Assembly: GCF_000247815.1 (NCBI RefSeq)
Contig: NC_021675.1
Location: 64,834,460 to 64,898,459 of the forward strand
Direction of reading: 5' to 3'
Source of the DNA: Ficedula albicollis
Taxonomy: Eukaryota > Chordata > Aves > Passeriformes > Muscicapidae
DNA: 64,000 nucleotides
Positions 1 through 10,222 of the stretch are shown here, in pieces. Below the pieces are notes generated by a model. It had not been told where the DNA came from. It saw only the letters and a program-made list of their open reading frames with translations, and searched no databases. A program made the position numbers and the translations under genes. Position 1 is the first letter of the stretch, and each line of letters starts with the position of its first letter.

Positions 1-264
1 GCACAGGCAAATGCTCGTCTCTGCTGCAGAAGAAAACCAAGTGTCTAGCTGACATTAAGGTATCAATCAGACATGAAAACTGGAGAGCAAATGTGGTTTT
101 TCCTCACTGACAGAGGGCAGAGATTTTCTGTAATGTCCTGATCATCTCTCTCTGGATGCTCCCTTGCCCTTTGCTGGTGGGATTGAGGCACAGCATTTCC
201 CATCCTTGGCTGTCACAACATGTCAGCAACATGGGATACAGAGGATCTCCTTTGGCATATCCCT

Positions 265-812
265 GATATATAGAATCATAGAAACACTGAGGTTGGAGAA
301 GACTGTAAGTCCATCAGTTCCAGCTGTTAACCCAACACCACCATGCTCACCATTGAACCATGTCTCCAGCTCCACATCTCCACACATCTGAACACTTCCA
401 GGGGTGGTGATTTCACCACGGCCCTAGCAGCCTATTCCAATGCCTGACCACCCTTGCAGTAAAGAAATTTTTCCTAATATTCAATCTAAACTTCCCCTGG
501 TGTCACCTGAGGACATTTGCTTTTGTCCTGTCGCTTGTTACGTGGAAGAAGAGCCTGAGCCTCACCTCACTGCAACCTTGCAGGGAGTTGTAGGGAGTGA
601 TAAGTTCCTGAGCCTCTTTTTCTCCAGGCTAAGCACCTCCAGTTCCCTCAGACTCTTCTTGTAAAATTTGTGCTCCAGACTATTCTCCATCTCCATTTCC
701 CTTCTCTGGACTTACTCCAGCACCTCAATACCTTTTTGTTGTTAGAGGCTCAAAACTGAATCCAGGATTCAGGGTGTGACCTCACCAGTACTGAGTGCAG
801 GGGACAATCATT
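265..812 (-). mobile_element. CR1 LINE 3' fragment, antisense
   Basis: Read on the minus strand, this matches the 3' portion of an avian CR1 retrotransposon. The plus strand starts with a degenerate form of the CR1 tail (ATCATAGAA, then GAGGTTGGAGAAGACTGTAAG). It continues through the blocks usually seen in this family: a CTGACCACCCTTGCAGTAAAGAAATTT-like stretch, CCTAATATTCAATCTAAACTTCC, the TGTCCTGTCGCTTGTTA block, and a CTCACCAGTACTGAGTGCAGGGGACAATCA-like block near 780-812. It is diverged, with no intact reading frame, so it is an old 5'-truncated copy. The far boundary is uncertain, because similarity fades after about 812. Family assignment is from memory of the CR1 consensus. Confidence 0.85.
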
Positions 813-943
813 GCCCTCATCCTCTCTATGGGGCACATCCCCTTCCTGTGGGTGCTGTGGATCCTGGGAAGGATTTGGGACAACTTGAGTGCTGTGTGCT
901 GGATAAAACCTTGCTGTTTGAGTGAGATCCCACATCTTGACAA

Positions 944-1550
944 GGTTTTCTTAGCAGGGCCAGGGGTGAGGAGCTGAGCATCTGAGCCAGGGGATGTTGC
1001 TCACGGTAGAAGACCCACCTCTACCCACTGTGGATAAGGTAAGGATAGGAGAGTCCCAGAAGAATCATTTTAAAAAGGAGAATGAGGTCACATTACTGAG
1101 GATGAGATCAAGGAATAAAATAAGCATGTAGGGCACAAAGGTTTCCATGCTAAATGAATTACAACCAGCGTGGTGTGTTAGGATACAAGGAGAAAGGTGC
1201 TATAAATACAGTAAAGTAAGAGAAAGACAGCAGCAGGCATAAACCCATTACCTAATGAGGAACAGGAGTGGTACAGATGACCTAGAGAAGGCAAACATAT
1301 TTAATGCCTTTTGCTTCACTTTTCTCCAACAAAAAAACCCCAAATGCTTCACAGTGATACAAAGCTGGCAAGACATGAGACAGAAGAGAAAAAGAACAGA
1401 CAAGGGACATTGTGATTAAACTGAAAATATTCACCACAGAGTACAAAAGAAAGAGACCAGATGAGGGAGGGGATTCTGCTCTGAACAAGCCCAGACTGCA
1501 GAGCTGTATCCAGCTCTGGGATCCCAAGCATGAGAAGGACATGGACTTGC
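944..1550. repeat. Left copy of 607-bp duplicated segment abutting assembly gap
   Basis: This segment recurs at a constant offset of 637 bases on the other side of the N run. I see one difference (G at 1532, A at 2169) and no net indel. The content appears to be CR1-derived in part: the stretch near 1288-1325 resembles the CR1 ORF2 block encoding a LNAFFASVF-like peptide, and the end (about 1480-1550) is CR1 3' sequence in the sense direction. No frame through it is intact. It ends exactly at the gap, which is what two overlapping contig ends would produce. Confidence 0.9.
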
Positions 1551-1580
1551 NNNNNNNNNNNNNNNNNNNNNNNNNNNNNN
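1551..1580. other. Assembly gap (30 N)
   Basis: Thirty undetermined bases separate two nearly identical 607-bp segments. The true gap may be of negative length, meaning the flanks overlap and are the same DNA. An open frame running across it on the minus strand is meaningless. Confidence 0.99.
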
Positions 1581-2187
1581 GGTTTTCTTAGCAGGGCCAG
1601 GGGTGAGGAGCTGAGCATCTGAGCCAGGGGATGTTGCTCACGGTAGAAGACCCACCTCTACCCACTGTGGATAAGGTAAGGATAGGAGAGTCCCAGAAGA
1701 ATCATTTTAAAAAGGAGAATGAGGTCACATTACTGAGGATGAGATCAAGGAATAAAATAAGCATGTAGGGCACAAAGGTTTCCATGCTAAATGAATTACA
1801 ACCAGCGTGGTGTGTTAGGATACAAGGAGAAAGGTGCTATAAATACAGTAAAGTAAGAGAAAGACAGCAGCAGGCATAAACCCATTACCTAATGAGGAAC
1901 AGGAGTGGTACAGATGACCTAGAGAAGGCAAACATATTTAATGCCTTTTGCTTCACTTTTCTCCAACAAAAAAACCCCAAATGCTTCACAGTGATACAAA
2001 GCTGGCAAGACATGAGACAGAAGAGAAAAAGAACAGACAAGGGACATTGTGATTAAACTGAAAATATTCACCACAGAGTACAAAAGAAAGAGACCAGATG
2101 AGGGAGGGGATTCTGCTCTGAACAAGCCCAGACTGCAGAGCTGTATCCAGCTCTGGGATCCCAAGCATAAGAAGGACATGGACTTGC
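1581..2187. repeat. Right copy of 607-bp duplicated segment
   Basis: This matches 944-1550 base for base apart from A at 2169 in place of G at 1532. Unlike the left copy, it continues without interruption into CR1 3' sequence and the AGAAG array. If the gap is a failed contig overlap, only this copy is real and the left one should be removed from gene-content or repeat statistics. Confidence 0.9.
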
Positions 2188-3407
2188 TGAAGTGAGTCCA
2201 GAAGAGGCCATGAGAATGCTCAGAGGGCTGTAGCACCTCTCCAGGAGTTGTGAAAGAGAGAGAAGAGAAGAGAAGAGAAGAGAAGAGAAGAGAAGAGAAG
2301 AGAAGAGAAGAGAAGAGAAGAGAAGAGAAGAGAAGAGAAGAGAAGAGAAGAGAAGAGAAGAGAAGAGAAGAGAAGAGAAGAGAAGAGAAGAGAAGAGAAG
2401 AGAAGAGAAGAGAAGAGAAGAGAAGAGAAGAGAAGAGAAGAGAAGAGAAGAGAAGAGAAGAGAAGAGAAGAGAAGAGAAGAGAAGAGAAGAGAAGAGAAG
2501 AGAAGAGAAGAGAAGAGAAGAGAAGAGAAGAGAAGAGAAGAGAAGAGAAGAGAAGAGAAGAGAAGAGAAGAGAAGAGAAGAGAAGAGAAGAGAAGAGAAG
2601 AGAAGAGAAGAGAAGAGAAGAGAAGAGAAGAGAAGAGAAGAGAAGAGAAGAGAAGAGAAGAGAAGAGAAGAGAAGAGAAGAGAAGAGAAGAGAAGAGAAG
2701 AGAAGAGAAGAGAAGAGAAGAGAAGAGAAGAGAAGAGAAGAGAAGAGAAGAGAAGAGAAGAGAAGAGAAGAGAAGAGAAGAGAAGAGAAGAGAAGAGAAG
2801 AGAAGAGAAGAGAAGAGAAGAGAAGAGAAGAGAAGAGAAGAGAAGAGAAGAGAAGAGAAGAGAAGAGAAGAGAAGAGAAGAGAAGAGAAGAGAAGAGAAG
2901 AGAAGAGAAGAGAAGAGAAGAGAAGAGAAGAGAAGAGAAGAGAAGAGAAGAGAAGAGAAGAGAAGAGAAGAGAAGAGAAGAGAAGAGAAGAGAAGAGAAG
3001 AGAAGAGAAGAGAAGAGAAGAGAAGAGAAGAGAAGAGAAGAGAAGAGAAGAGAAGAGAAGAGAAGAGAAGAGAAGAGAAGAGAAGAGAAGAGATGAGTTT
3101 CATGGACACCTTAGAGCAGCCTGTCAGTACCTAAAGGGCTACAAGACAACTGAAGAGGGACTGTACAAGGGTGTGTGTTGATAGGACAAGGCTTTAAATT
3201 GAAAGATGGTAGGTACAGATTTAGTTTAGCTGTTAGGAAGAAATTCTTTACTGTGAGTGTGATGAGGCACAGGTACAGGCTGCCCAGAGATGTTTTGGAT
3301 GCTCCATTCCTGGAGATGTTCAGGGCCAGGTTGGGTGGGGCTTTGAACAACCTGGTGCAGTGAAGGGTGTTCCTGCCCATGGCAGAGAGGTTGGAACTGG
3401 ATACTAT
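2118..3407 (+). mobile_element. CR1 LINE 3' region, sense, split by AGAAG array
   Basis: This is a sense-strand CR1 3' region. The left part (2118-2260) carries the CR1 blocks CCAGCTCTGGG, AAGAAGGACATGGACTTGCT, GAGTCCAGAAGAGGCCATGA and CTCAGAGGGCTGTAGCACCT. The right part (about 3091-3407) resumes with CACCTTAGAGCAGCCTGTCAG, GACTGTACAAGGG, TTAGGAAGAAATTCTTTACTG, CAGGCTGCCCAGAGATGTTT, TTGGGTGGGGCTTTGAACAACC and GGTTGGAACTGGAT. It stops before the usual octamer tail, so the 3' end is lost. Between the halves, where the CR1 consensus has a GGAGAAGAGAAGGCT-like motif, lie 830 bp of pure AGAAG repeat. No coding capacity remains. Confidence 0.88.
2261..3090 (+). repeat. (AGAAG)166 pentanucleotide array
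   Basis: There are 166 uninterrupted copies of AGAAG (equivalent to AAGAG/GAGAA), with no variant base across 830 bp, preceded by GAGAG and followed by AGATGAG. The plus strand is entirely purine, so triplex or slipped structures are physically plausible. The unit length is 5 and the motif contains no stop in any frame. Long frames therefore open on both strands (EKRRE-type repeats on plus, SLLFS-type on minus); these are not genes. The purity suggests a very recent expansion or a consensus flattened during assembly. Confidence 0.98.
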
Positions 3408-6400
3408 TTAATATTTATGTTCATTCCATCCCCAAAAAAGTGGAATAGTTTGCATCCCATATTACATCACCAAAAAAAGTAAAAGAAGGCTGGAAGTCAT
3501 GGATGGCTTGGTGGGAGGGATTTTGCTGGTAAGTTTGGGTGAGATAAAAGCAGGGAGAGGGAGGCTTGTCAAGGCTTTTGAAGACAAAGGAAAGGGAGAT
3601 GTTTTTCAGGATTCCCACTTGCTAGAACTTCTTCCATCGGTACCTACTAATCCTACCACCAGCCTTTCATTTACAGGTTAAAAAAAAGCTCAAAATGTTC
3701 TCAGATTTTCCTTCCAGGGGCAGAGTGTTGTTCAGGGATTGTGCAATGGGAGATGCACAGCATAGAATGACAAGAATCTGCCCATTCAATCCTGTGTAGC
3801 ATTAATGTGTACGTGGCACCTTGTGCACGTGACAGCAAATATGAGTTTCATGTGTTGCAAAAGCTTTGGTGTATGATCAGAACCTGATGTATTCAGCTTA
3901 TGGGCTGGCATTGCTCTTCTATTTATGTGGTCTAAGAAAAGGAAAAGAGAGAGGCAAGCCTTCAGGGGCAGTGACCCTTTCTTTATTCCAACCTGAACAG
4001 AAGGAGCGTTTTTACTTCCAAGAACTCATTTTTTCTTTCTTCTTGCCACACAATGAGGACTCTGAAAGAATAGGTCCTTCAAGCTAACAAGGTTGATCAT
4101 CAAGGAAACTTCTGTGCTTTCTGTGGAAAAGATTTAGTGCTTTGCTGAACCAACCTTTAGAAACAGAAGTTATGAAAGCTCAGTTTAAATTTTGAAGCTG
4201 GCTATGCACAGACATTTTCTGCTCTTCCCCTAAACAACACAGCATGGACCTCTGTATGCCTCCATCTCCTGAAGAGCCAAATAATGCCCAATATTTCCCA
4301 TATGATTGCAGCAGATGCCTTCTGCAGTCAATAGTGGGCCCAAGGTTAATGTTTAACATTGAGGGGGGGGTAAAATACAATGGCAGTAAATTATGGTCAT
4401 TATGATGGTAGGTTAAAAGCAGTGCTGCTGCAGAGAGGTCCTGCTGGGAATGCTCTGCTGGGGGGGTGCTAAGTAGAACAGCCTGCCAGAAAGGACAGCA
4501 TGAAGAAATATAAATAACTGCACGCAGGAGAATGGGATGTGCTCCAGAGGAAAGTGCAGTGTGAGGGTAGAGCTGAGCTTTGGATGATGTTAATGTGAAG
4601 GTTTTATGCCCACTTGTATTTTACATGTGTAACATGGTGGTGAGAGCAAGGAAAAAAGCTGTTTGGAGATCTCCTGGTTCATTCTTTCCCATCTCTGTGT
4701 GAGGTCTGCTGGTCCCTGCTTTCCCATCTCTGGGTAAGGTGTCTCTGCTGTGGCACTGATGTGCTTTGTCCTGTTTTGAAAATGTAGAGAACAGTGCTAA
4801 AAAACAGGTAAAAATACTTGTGTGACATCAAACTCAGCTCCTCCTGTTTCTTTATGGATTATCTGCCTTCATGATATCCTTGATAGAAAAGGTGAATCCA
4901 GAATACCAGAGTCATCTGCTTGGACACCAGTGGGAAAGCTACCAGGAGTCAAAAAAACTAATTTAGGAAGAGTATAGTTGAGAACAGCTTTAAATAGGTT
5001 TTCTTTCTGTTCCCAGCCTAATTTCTTGCTGTTCAGGAGTACCACTGCTGTATGAATCACATAGCTGGGCTCTTGGTGCTTCTGCAAACAGCAGCCTGGT
5101 GATCTACCACATTCTGCTCAGCTGCAGGAGTGCAAATCAGCAGCCTCTTGTCTGGAGCAACAGTGCTGTCAAGTGATGGAACAGTGAGTGCAAAATGCTT
5201 CGTGTAGTTGCAGGTGCTGCTGCAGATCCAGGAGATAAGGATGCCCATGAAGAGTCAACAGCATAAAACTGGTGTGAGAAGAAAACAAATTCTGTCAGCC
5301 TTTCTGCTTGTATTTATTTGCAAGTTTTAATGTTTAAAGTGTGGTCTGTGCTAAGATCTTGACTCCTGGTGATCCCACTGGAAGAAATGAGGTGAAGTGG
5401 GCTGACATCAGGCTGTTGCAGTGCTCACCCTCACTGCAGCACACAATTCCCCAGCACCACTGCTCTGCCAGGTGCAGTGCTGAGCCTCACCCAGACAAGG
5501 CAGCACTTGGCACTCCAGGGACATGCCCAGGACACCAGGCAGTGTCTGGTGTGAGCCACACTCTGTAGTGACCCCCTGCCCCAGGGCTGGTGTACCCCAG
5601 CTATGCTCTTCCTCTTCTCCTGGGCCACATTTCACATTTCACATTTCACATTTCACATTTCACAGGTTCATCCTCCCCCTTGCAGGCAGCGTCTCTGTCC
5701 CATGGAGAGAAAGGATGGAGCTGACCTCAGCCAGGAGCCATCTCCCCACTGATGACCTGTGACACTGACCCCAGCTGAGTTTCCCAGAGCTCTGGGCCTT
5801 CTGAAGAGCCCAGCTCCTCCCACAGCTGCTCACATAGCAACAGAGCCAAGCAGAGGGTCTGCAGGGGCAGATAGACACTAATGGCTCTGGATGGGTGCTG
5901 GGCAGCACACTGGGGGGCTGCAGTGACACACACACCTCCCCCGAAGGGTCAGTGGTACACAGGGCTTGACCCCACATTCCTGGAGCATCCCTGACCCCTG
6001 CTGCAGCCAGTCAGACCTTTTCTGTGGCACCATTAACTTGGAAGATTTATGTGCTTGGGGCAGTGGGAGGGGAGCTTGATTTCATTTCAGTTTTTTGCTT
6101 TCCTACCCACATTCACGTTAATGATAACAGACGTGGATTCAGCTGGAGTAGCCAGGGAAACAGCTCAAGCCTGACTCTGCTCCCAAGCAGATGTGTGTGA
6201 ACCACTGGCTTATTCTTTAACAAAGTTGTTGACAACTAATGGTCTAATGAGGGGGGGGAGGCAATTGATTTTGGATAACATTTTAAAACTGCAGACTCAG
6301 CTCAACAATTTACAACCCCGGTGGTGGTTTATTGCTTCAGCAGAGTTAAGTGGTTTGAGTGGCCATAAACTTCCACCAGTTCCTTCTTACCATGATCCAT

Positions 6401-6964
6401 GTTTAATGCTGTTATTGATCGTGATCTATCATTCTTTGAAAACAAAAGTTCTCTTAAAAAAAAAAAAAAAAGCCCCTGAAGCACTGGATGTGATAAAGAA
6501 AGGTGTTCCATTGCATGAACACGCAGTTTAGCTTCAGGGAATTCAGCTTCTCTTCACACCTGGCCTATTTTTGGGTAATGCTGAGTTGTTGCTCAGCTTA
6601 TTGAACTCAGCATGTTATGCAGTTTATTGAGCTTCATTCCTCCTGCAGAAGAAACAGGAGGTGTTGAGCACTGGATGAGCATGAGCCTGCACTTTTAATC
6701 CAGGAATTATTTGGAGAGAGTTGAATCTGCCTGCAAGACATGAAACAAGGGTGTGAGCGTGAGAACAGACTGTCATGAGAGAGGTGCAGAGAGAGTCATT
6801 CCTCATTCCAGGGCAACCTCTAGTTCAAATCCTTCTTTTCTGAACCTGGGCTGATCCAATCCTTCTTCCAGTTGACTTCCAGTTAAGTCCTTTATTCTAG
6901 AAAAGGTGGAATCTTGAGCACCACTAAGAGGAACAAAGGGAGGAACAAACCTCTCTGGCAAAAG
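3408..6964. other. No gene recognised; unique-looking noncoding DNA
   Basis: Open frames here are short, overlap on opposite strands and match no protein I recognise. The one clear simple repeat is the heptamer array at 5626-5664. Also present are a G8 run near 4363 and an A16-type run near 6456-6472. I see no convincing promoter, splice-framed exon or RNA gene. Confidence 0.6.
5626..5664 (+). repeat. (CACATTT)5 microsatellite
   Basis: Five complete CACATTT units followed by a partial CACA form a short heptamer tandem repeat in otherwise unremarkable sequence. Confidence 0.95.
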
Positions 6965-7090
6965 ACAAGTTGCCCTAGTTGCTGCCTGAGCTCTTCCCTT
7001 CTGCAAAATAAAGATGATAAAACTCCATTGCTTCAACATGTTGTGAAGATTAGTGGATTAAACAGGTCTGATCTTGCAAGAATTGAAAGT
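6965..7090 (+). mobile_element. MIR-like ancient SINE fragment
   Basis: The order of blocks fits the 3' half of the MIR consensus: a degenerate CAAGTTGCCCTAGTTGCTGCCTGAG (MIR: CAAGTTACTTAACCTCTCTGTGCCTCAG-like), then CTTCTGCAAAATAAAGATGATAA (MIR: CATCTGTAAAATGGGGATAATAA), then TTGTGAAGATTAGTGGATTAA (MIR: TTGTGAGGATTAAATGAGTTAA). It is heavily diverged, as expected for an element predating the bird-mammal split. The tRNA-derived 5' part is not recognisable. The assignment is from remembered consensus. Confidence 0.6.
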
Positions 7091-8229
7091 TGCCTTTTGC
7101 CAAGCGTGTTGGACATGGCAACTCTACTTGCTGGTGGTAAGGATCCAGTCATTCACTCTTAATTATTATTCTGAATAGTGAGGTTCTTCTAAGTATCTCC
7201 CAGGATTCACCCCTAGTCCCTAGGACTGGGGACATAAAAGGAACCAGGACAAATGTAGTCCATCCTTTCTGCCATGTGAAAACTGTTGGTACTTCAAACC
7301 TTTTGTTGTTGGGAATAATTTTCCCCACTCTAGACCAGCTGTAAGGTCTTTGGCAAAGGAACTTGCTGTGTGCACACTTTCAGAACATCTCCTGGGGAGG
7401 CTGGTCCTTCCTCAGTGCCTCCCAAAACAACACATCAGTCTGCCCAGAACAATCCACGTGACTCCCAGCAGGATGCAGGCAGGGAAGAAGGGCAGGTGGA
7501 TCAGCACAAGGGTATCAAGGTCATGGGTCTCACAGAATGTGACACTTCACACCCTGAGACCAAAAGAAACAGCACAAGGAGAAACAGGGTGGGCTGTGGA
7601 TGAACTGAATCAGTGAAAGTGATCTTCAGCTGTGCTGAGTGAAGAAATGTTGTGAAATCTGTGCCTCTGTGCAATAACTTTCCTGGCTAACCCTGCCCCA
7701 GCAATGACTCCAGAAATGTGGTTTCCTGGGAGCTGGAGCTCGTGCTGCAGTCAGCTCTGCAGAGCCCAAGCTGGGAGTGTTCACACCTCCAGAGCCAGGG
7801 ATTATCCAGAGCACACCAAGCAGTCACTGCAACACTAAATCAGATCTGCTGGAAAATGGCAGCATGGCTATTTTTGGGGTGAATGGTATAACTTTCCAAG
7901 TTTTGGTGTATTTTAATTTTAAAGTGCTTGGCATCACTGAGGCAGGATGTTGTGGATTAACAATTATGCAACTCAAGTGCTGAAGCAAAGGGCCTGCTAA
8001 AGTAAGCGAGAACTTAGCTTTGAGGTTTATTGCAAAAAGAGCCAAGTCTATAGGATCTAAGGAAATAGTTCTGCAAAAGGGGTTTACTGTGAGAAGAAAA
8101 AATGAAATCAATGAGGCTTTTCAGAGATCTTGGCAAATCTTGTATTATCTTCTTTTAAAATGCACTTTTCTGGGGGAAAGAGAGAATAAATACACAGTAA
8201 TGGGTCCTTTTCTGTAATCCTAGTCATCC
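7091..8229. other. No gene recognised
   Basis: I see no repeat, RNA gene or coding region here. The open frames are short and conflict between strands. Confidence 0.55.
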
Positions 8230-8700
8230 TCATGTTCAGAAAGACATAGGAGAACTGGCACAAAGAAAAGCAAAAAGGACAGAGAAGAATGGAACAACCT
8301 TCCTGTGTAGGCTGTGAGCCTTCAGCTTGGAAGGGAGGTGGCTGAAGGCGATGAAGACAAATAAAATCCTCAGTAGTGTGGAGAAGGTGAATACAACCCA
8401 AAAAGTCAAGGGCATCCAGTCAAATTATCAGGTTTAAAAATAAGTTCTACCAAAGCTCTAATTTTTCACCCAGTGGAATTGTGAAAATCATTGCTAGGGA
8501 TGATGTGGAGGCCAAAATTATAAATGAGTTCAAAAAGGCATTTTCAAGGAGGAAGAGCCCAAGAACAGTTATTAAATACAATGTTCTTCCAGCTTGGTAA
8601 ATCCCTGGATGACTGCACTTTTGGGGGGTACATCATGGAAATTCTTGACCTACATATGTTGTATTTTCTTTCTCTCAGGCACTGATGGGACCAGGTGGGG
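8230..8700 (+). mobile_element. Ancient, highly diverged CR1 relic, sense
   Basis: The block at about 8360-8700 follows the 3' end of an old CR1 subfamily of the type shared by turtles and birds. In order it contains GTGTGGAGAAGGTGAATACA, TTTTTCACCCAGTGGAATTGTG, GGATGATGTGGAGGCCAAAA, TTATAAATGAGTTCAAAAAGGC and, near 8680, a CAGGCACTGATGGGACCAGG-like block. The upstream part (8230-8360, with AGCCTTCAGCTTGGAAGGGAGG) is probably the same element but is less certain. No coding potential survives. It is far more diverged than the CR1 copies at 23.7 and 40.8 kb, so at least two age classes of CR1 are present. Confidence 0.65.
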
Positions 8701-10050
8701 CACTGCTCTCACCTGAGGAGATCTTTTGTAGTGTTATTCTGCAGTTTTGCCCAGAAATATCTATGTAGAATGAGAAATGCATGATTGTATATATTTTAAG
8801 CTAAAGTTAATGCCCTGATTTGCACTACCTTAGACCAGCTTCTGCTTTCCACAGACATTCAGGGCCCATTTCACAATTCAGCAGAAGCAGGGCTCCCATA
8901 TCTCATTAGCAGTGCCCTTCTCTGCCTCCCAAAAAGACATGCAGAATTAAGATCCCCTTTCCAGTACACCCTCTAGAAATATGAACAATTTCTTCTTGGA
9001 AAGAACCAGGTGTGATTGTCAGTGCCTCTCTGAGCTATGACCTACAGTTCTCCAGAGGATTTTCAGATGTGCTTCTCTATTCTGCTACTCTCTCCTTGGG
9101 TTTTTAGGTCAGGGAGCTCAACTCTGAACACATGCCTCCCTCTTTCCTTGAAGATCTGAAACCTTTAATGAGTAGGCCAGATCTTCATCTTACACAACTG
9201 GCAGAGTTCCACTGCCTGCAGGAAAGCTACAGTGCTTTATAAAGTATTTCCAAGTACCTTTGCATCCACCTCAACCATTTCCTGGAGTTACTATTTGCAA
9301 ATGGAGCCAACATCTGTTGAAAAAGTGATATTAAACAGCTTCAGATTAGCATACTTACCAGTGAAAACCTCATTTTGCATGGGGGAAGCAGGTATCCTTC
9401 AAAATTATTTTCTTCTTTTGCCAGGTATCTTAAACCTGGAGTGAGAGATGGTTTTTTCTTCAGCTGTTTCAGATGTTTGCTCTCTGACCTTTTGAAGTTA
9501 TACTTCTTCTTTATCTTCCTCAATGTTACATTCTCTTGGAGCTGGTTCTGGTATCTAAGGCACTTGCAAAGTTTTTTCTTTCTCCTTACCTTTTGGACAA
9601 AGTCTAGGTAGACTGTTGAAACTGAGCCTCTTTGAAGCAAAGGATTTAGCAAGGTTCAAGCAGGAACTGAACATTTTATATTGATAGCAAGTGCAGAGTG
9701 AACTATAACTCCAAAGCTGAAAAAAGGAGAGGCTTGGAAATATTATCAGACCTCATTCTTCAGGGTTTAAGTGTTTCAGTATAAAGATTTAGGATGAAAT
9801 TGTCCTGGCAGGCAGATTATCCCACAGCTGCACGAATTTTCTCTGAAACATCTGATGCTGGCTTACATGTCAAAAAATGTCTTGCATGGGTGTGCATTAG
9901 GTCTGATCCAAGGTGTTCCTGTTGACTACTGCCCCATCCACTATTTTAAGCTTTTCTGTAGCAGTTTGTGGAAAACCACAGTGGGACTTTCTTATAATCT
10001 GAGACAGACTTCTTTTTTAAAGAAATTGCTTCAAGATTTTGTAGTTAGGC
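8701..10050. other. No gene recognised
   Basis: This is noncoding sequence without a repeat I can name. A T-rich, pyrimidine-rich stretch at 9405-9600 opens short frames on both strands but shows no recognisable protein. Confidence 0.55.

Positions 10051-10222
<172 letters not shown>

Noticed and set aside
1919..3134. Long open frames (396 codons on minus, 294 codons on plus) with SLLFS or EKRRE repeats
   Set aside because: They are produced by the AGAAG array, which has no stop codon in any frame on either strand. The non-repeat part is CR1-derived sequence.
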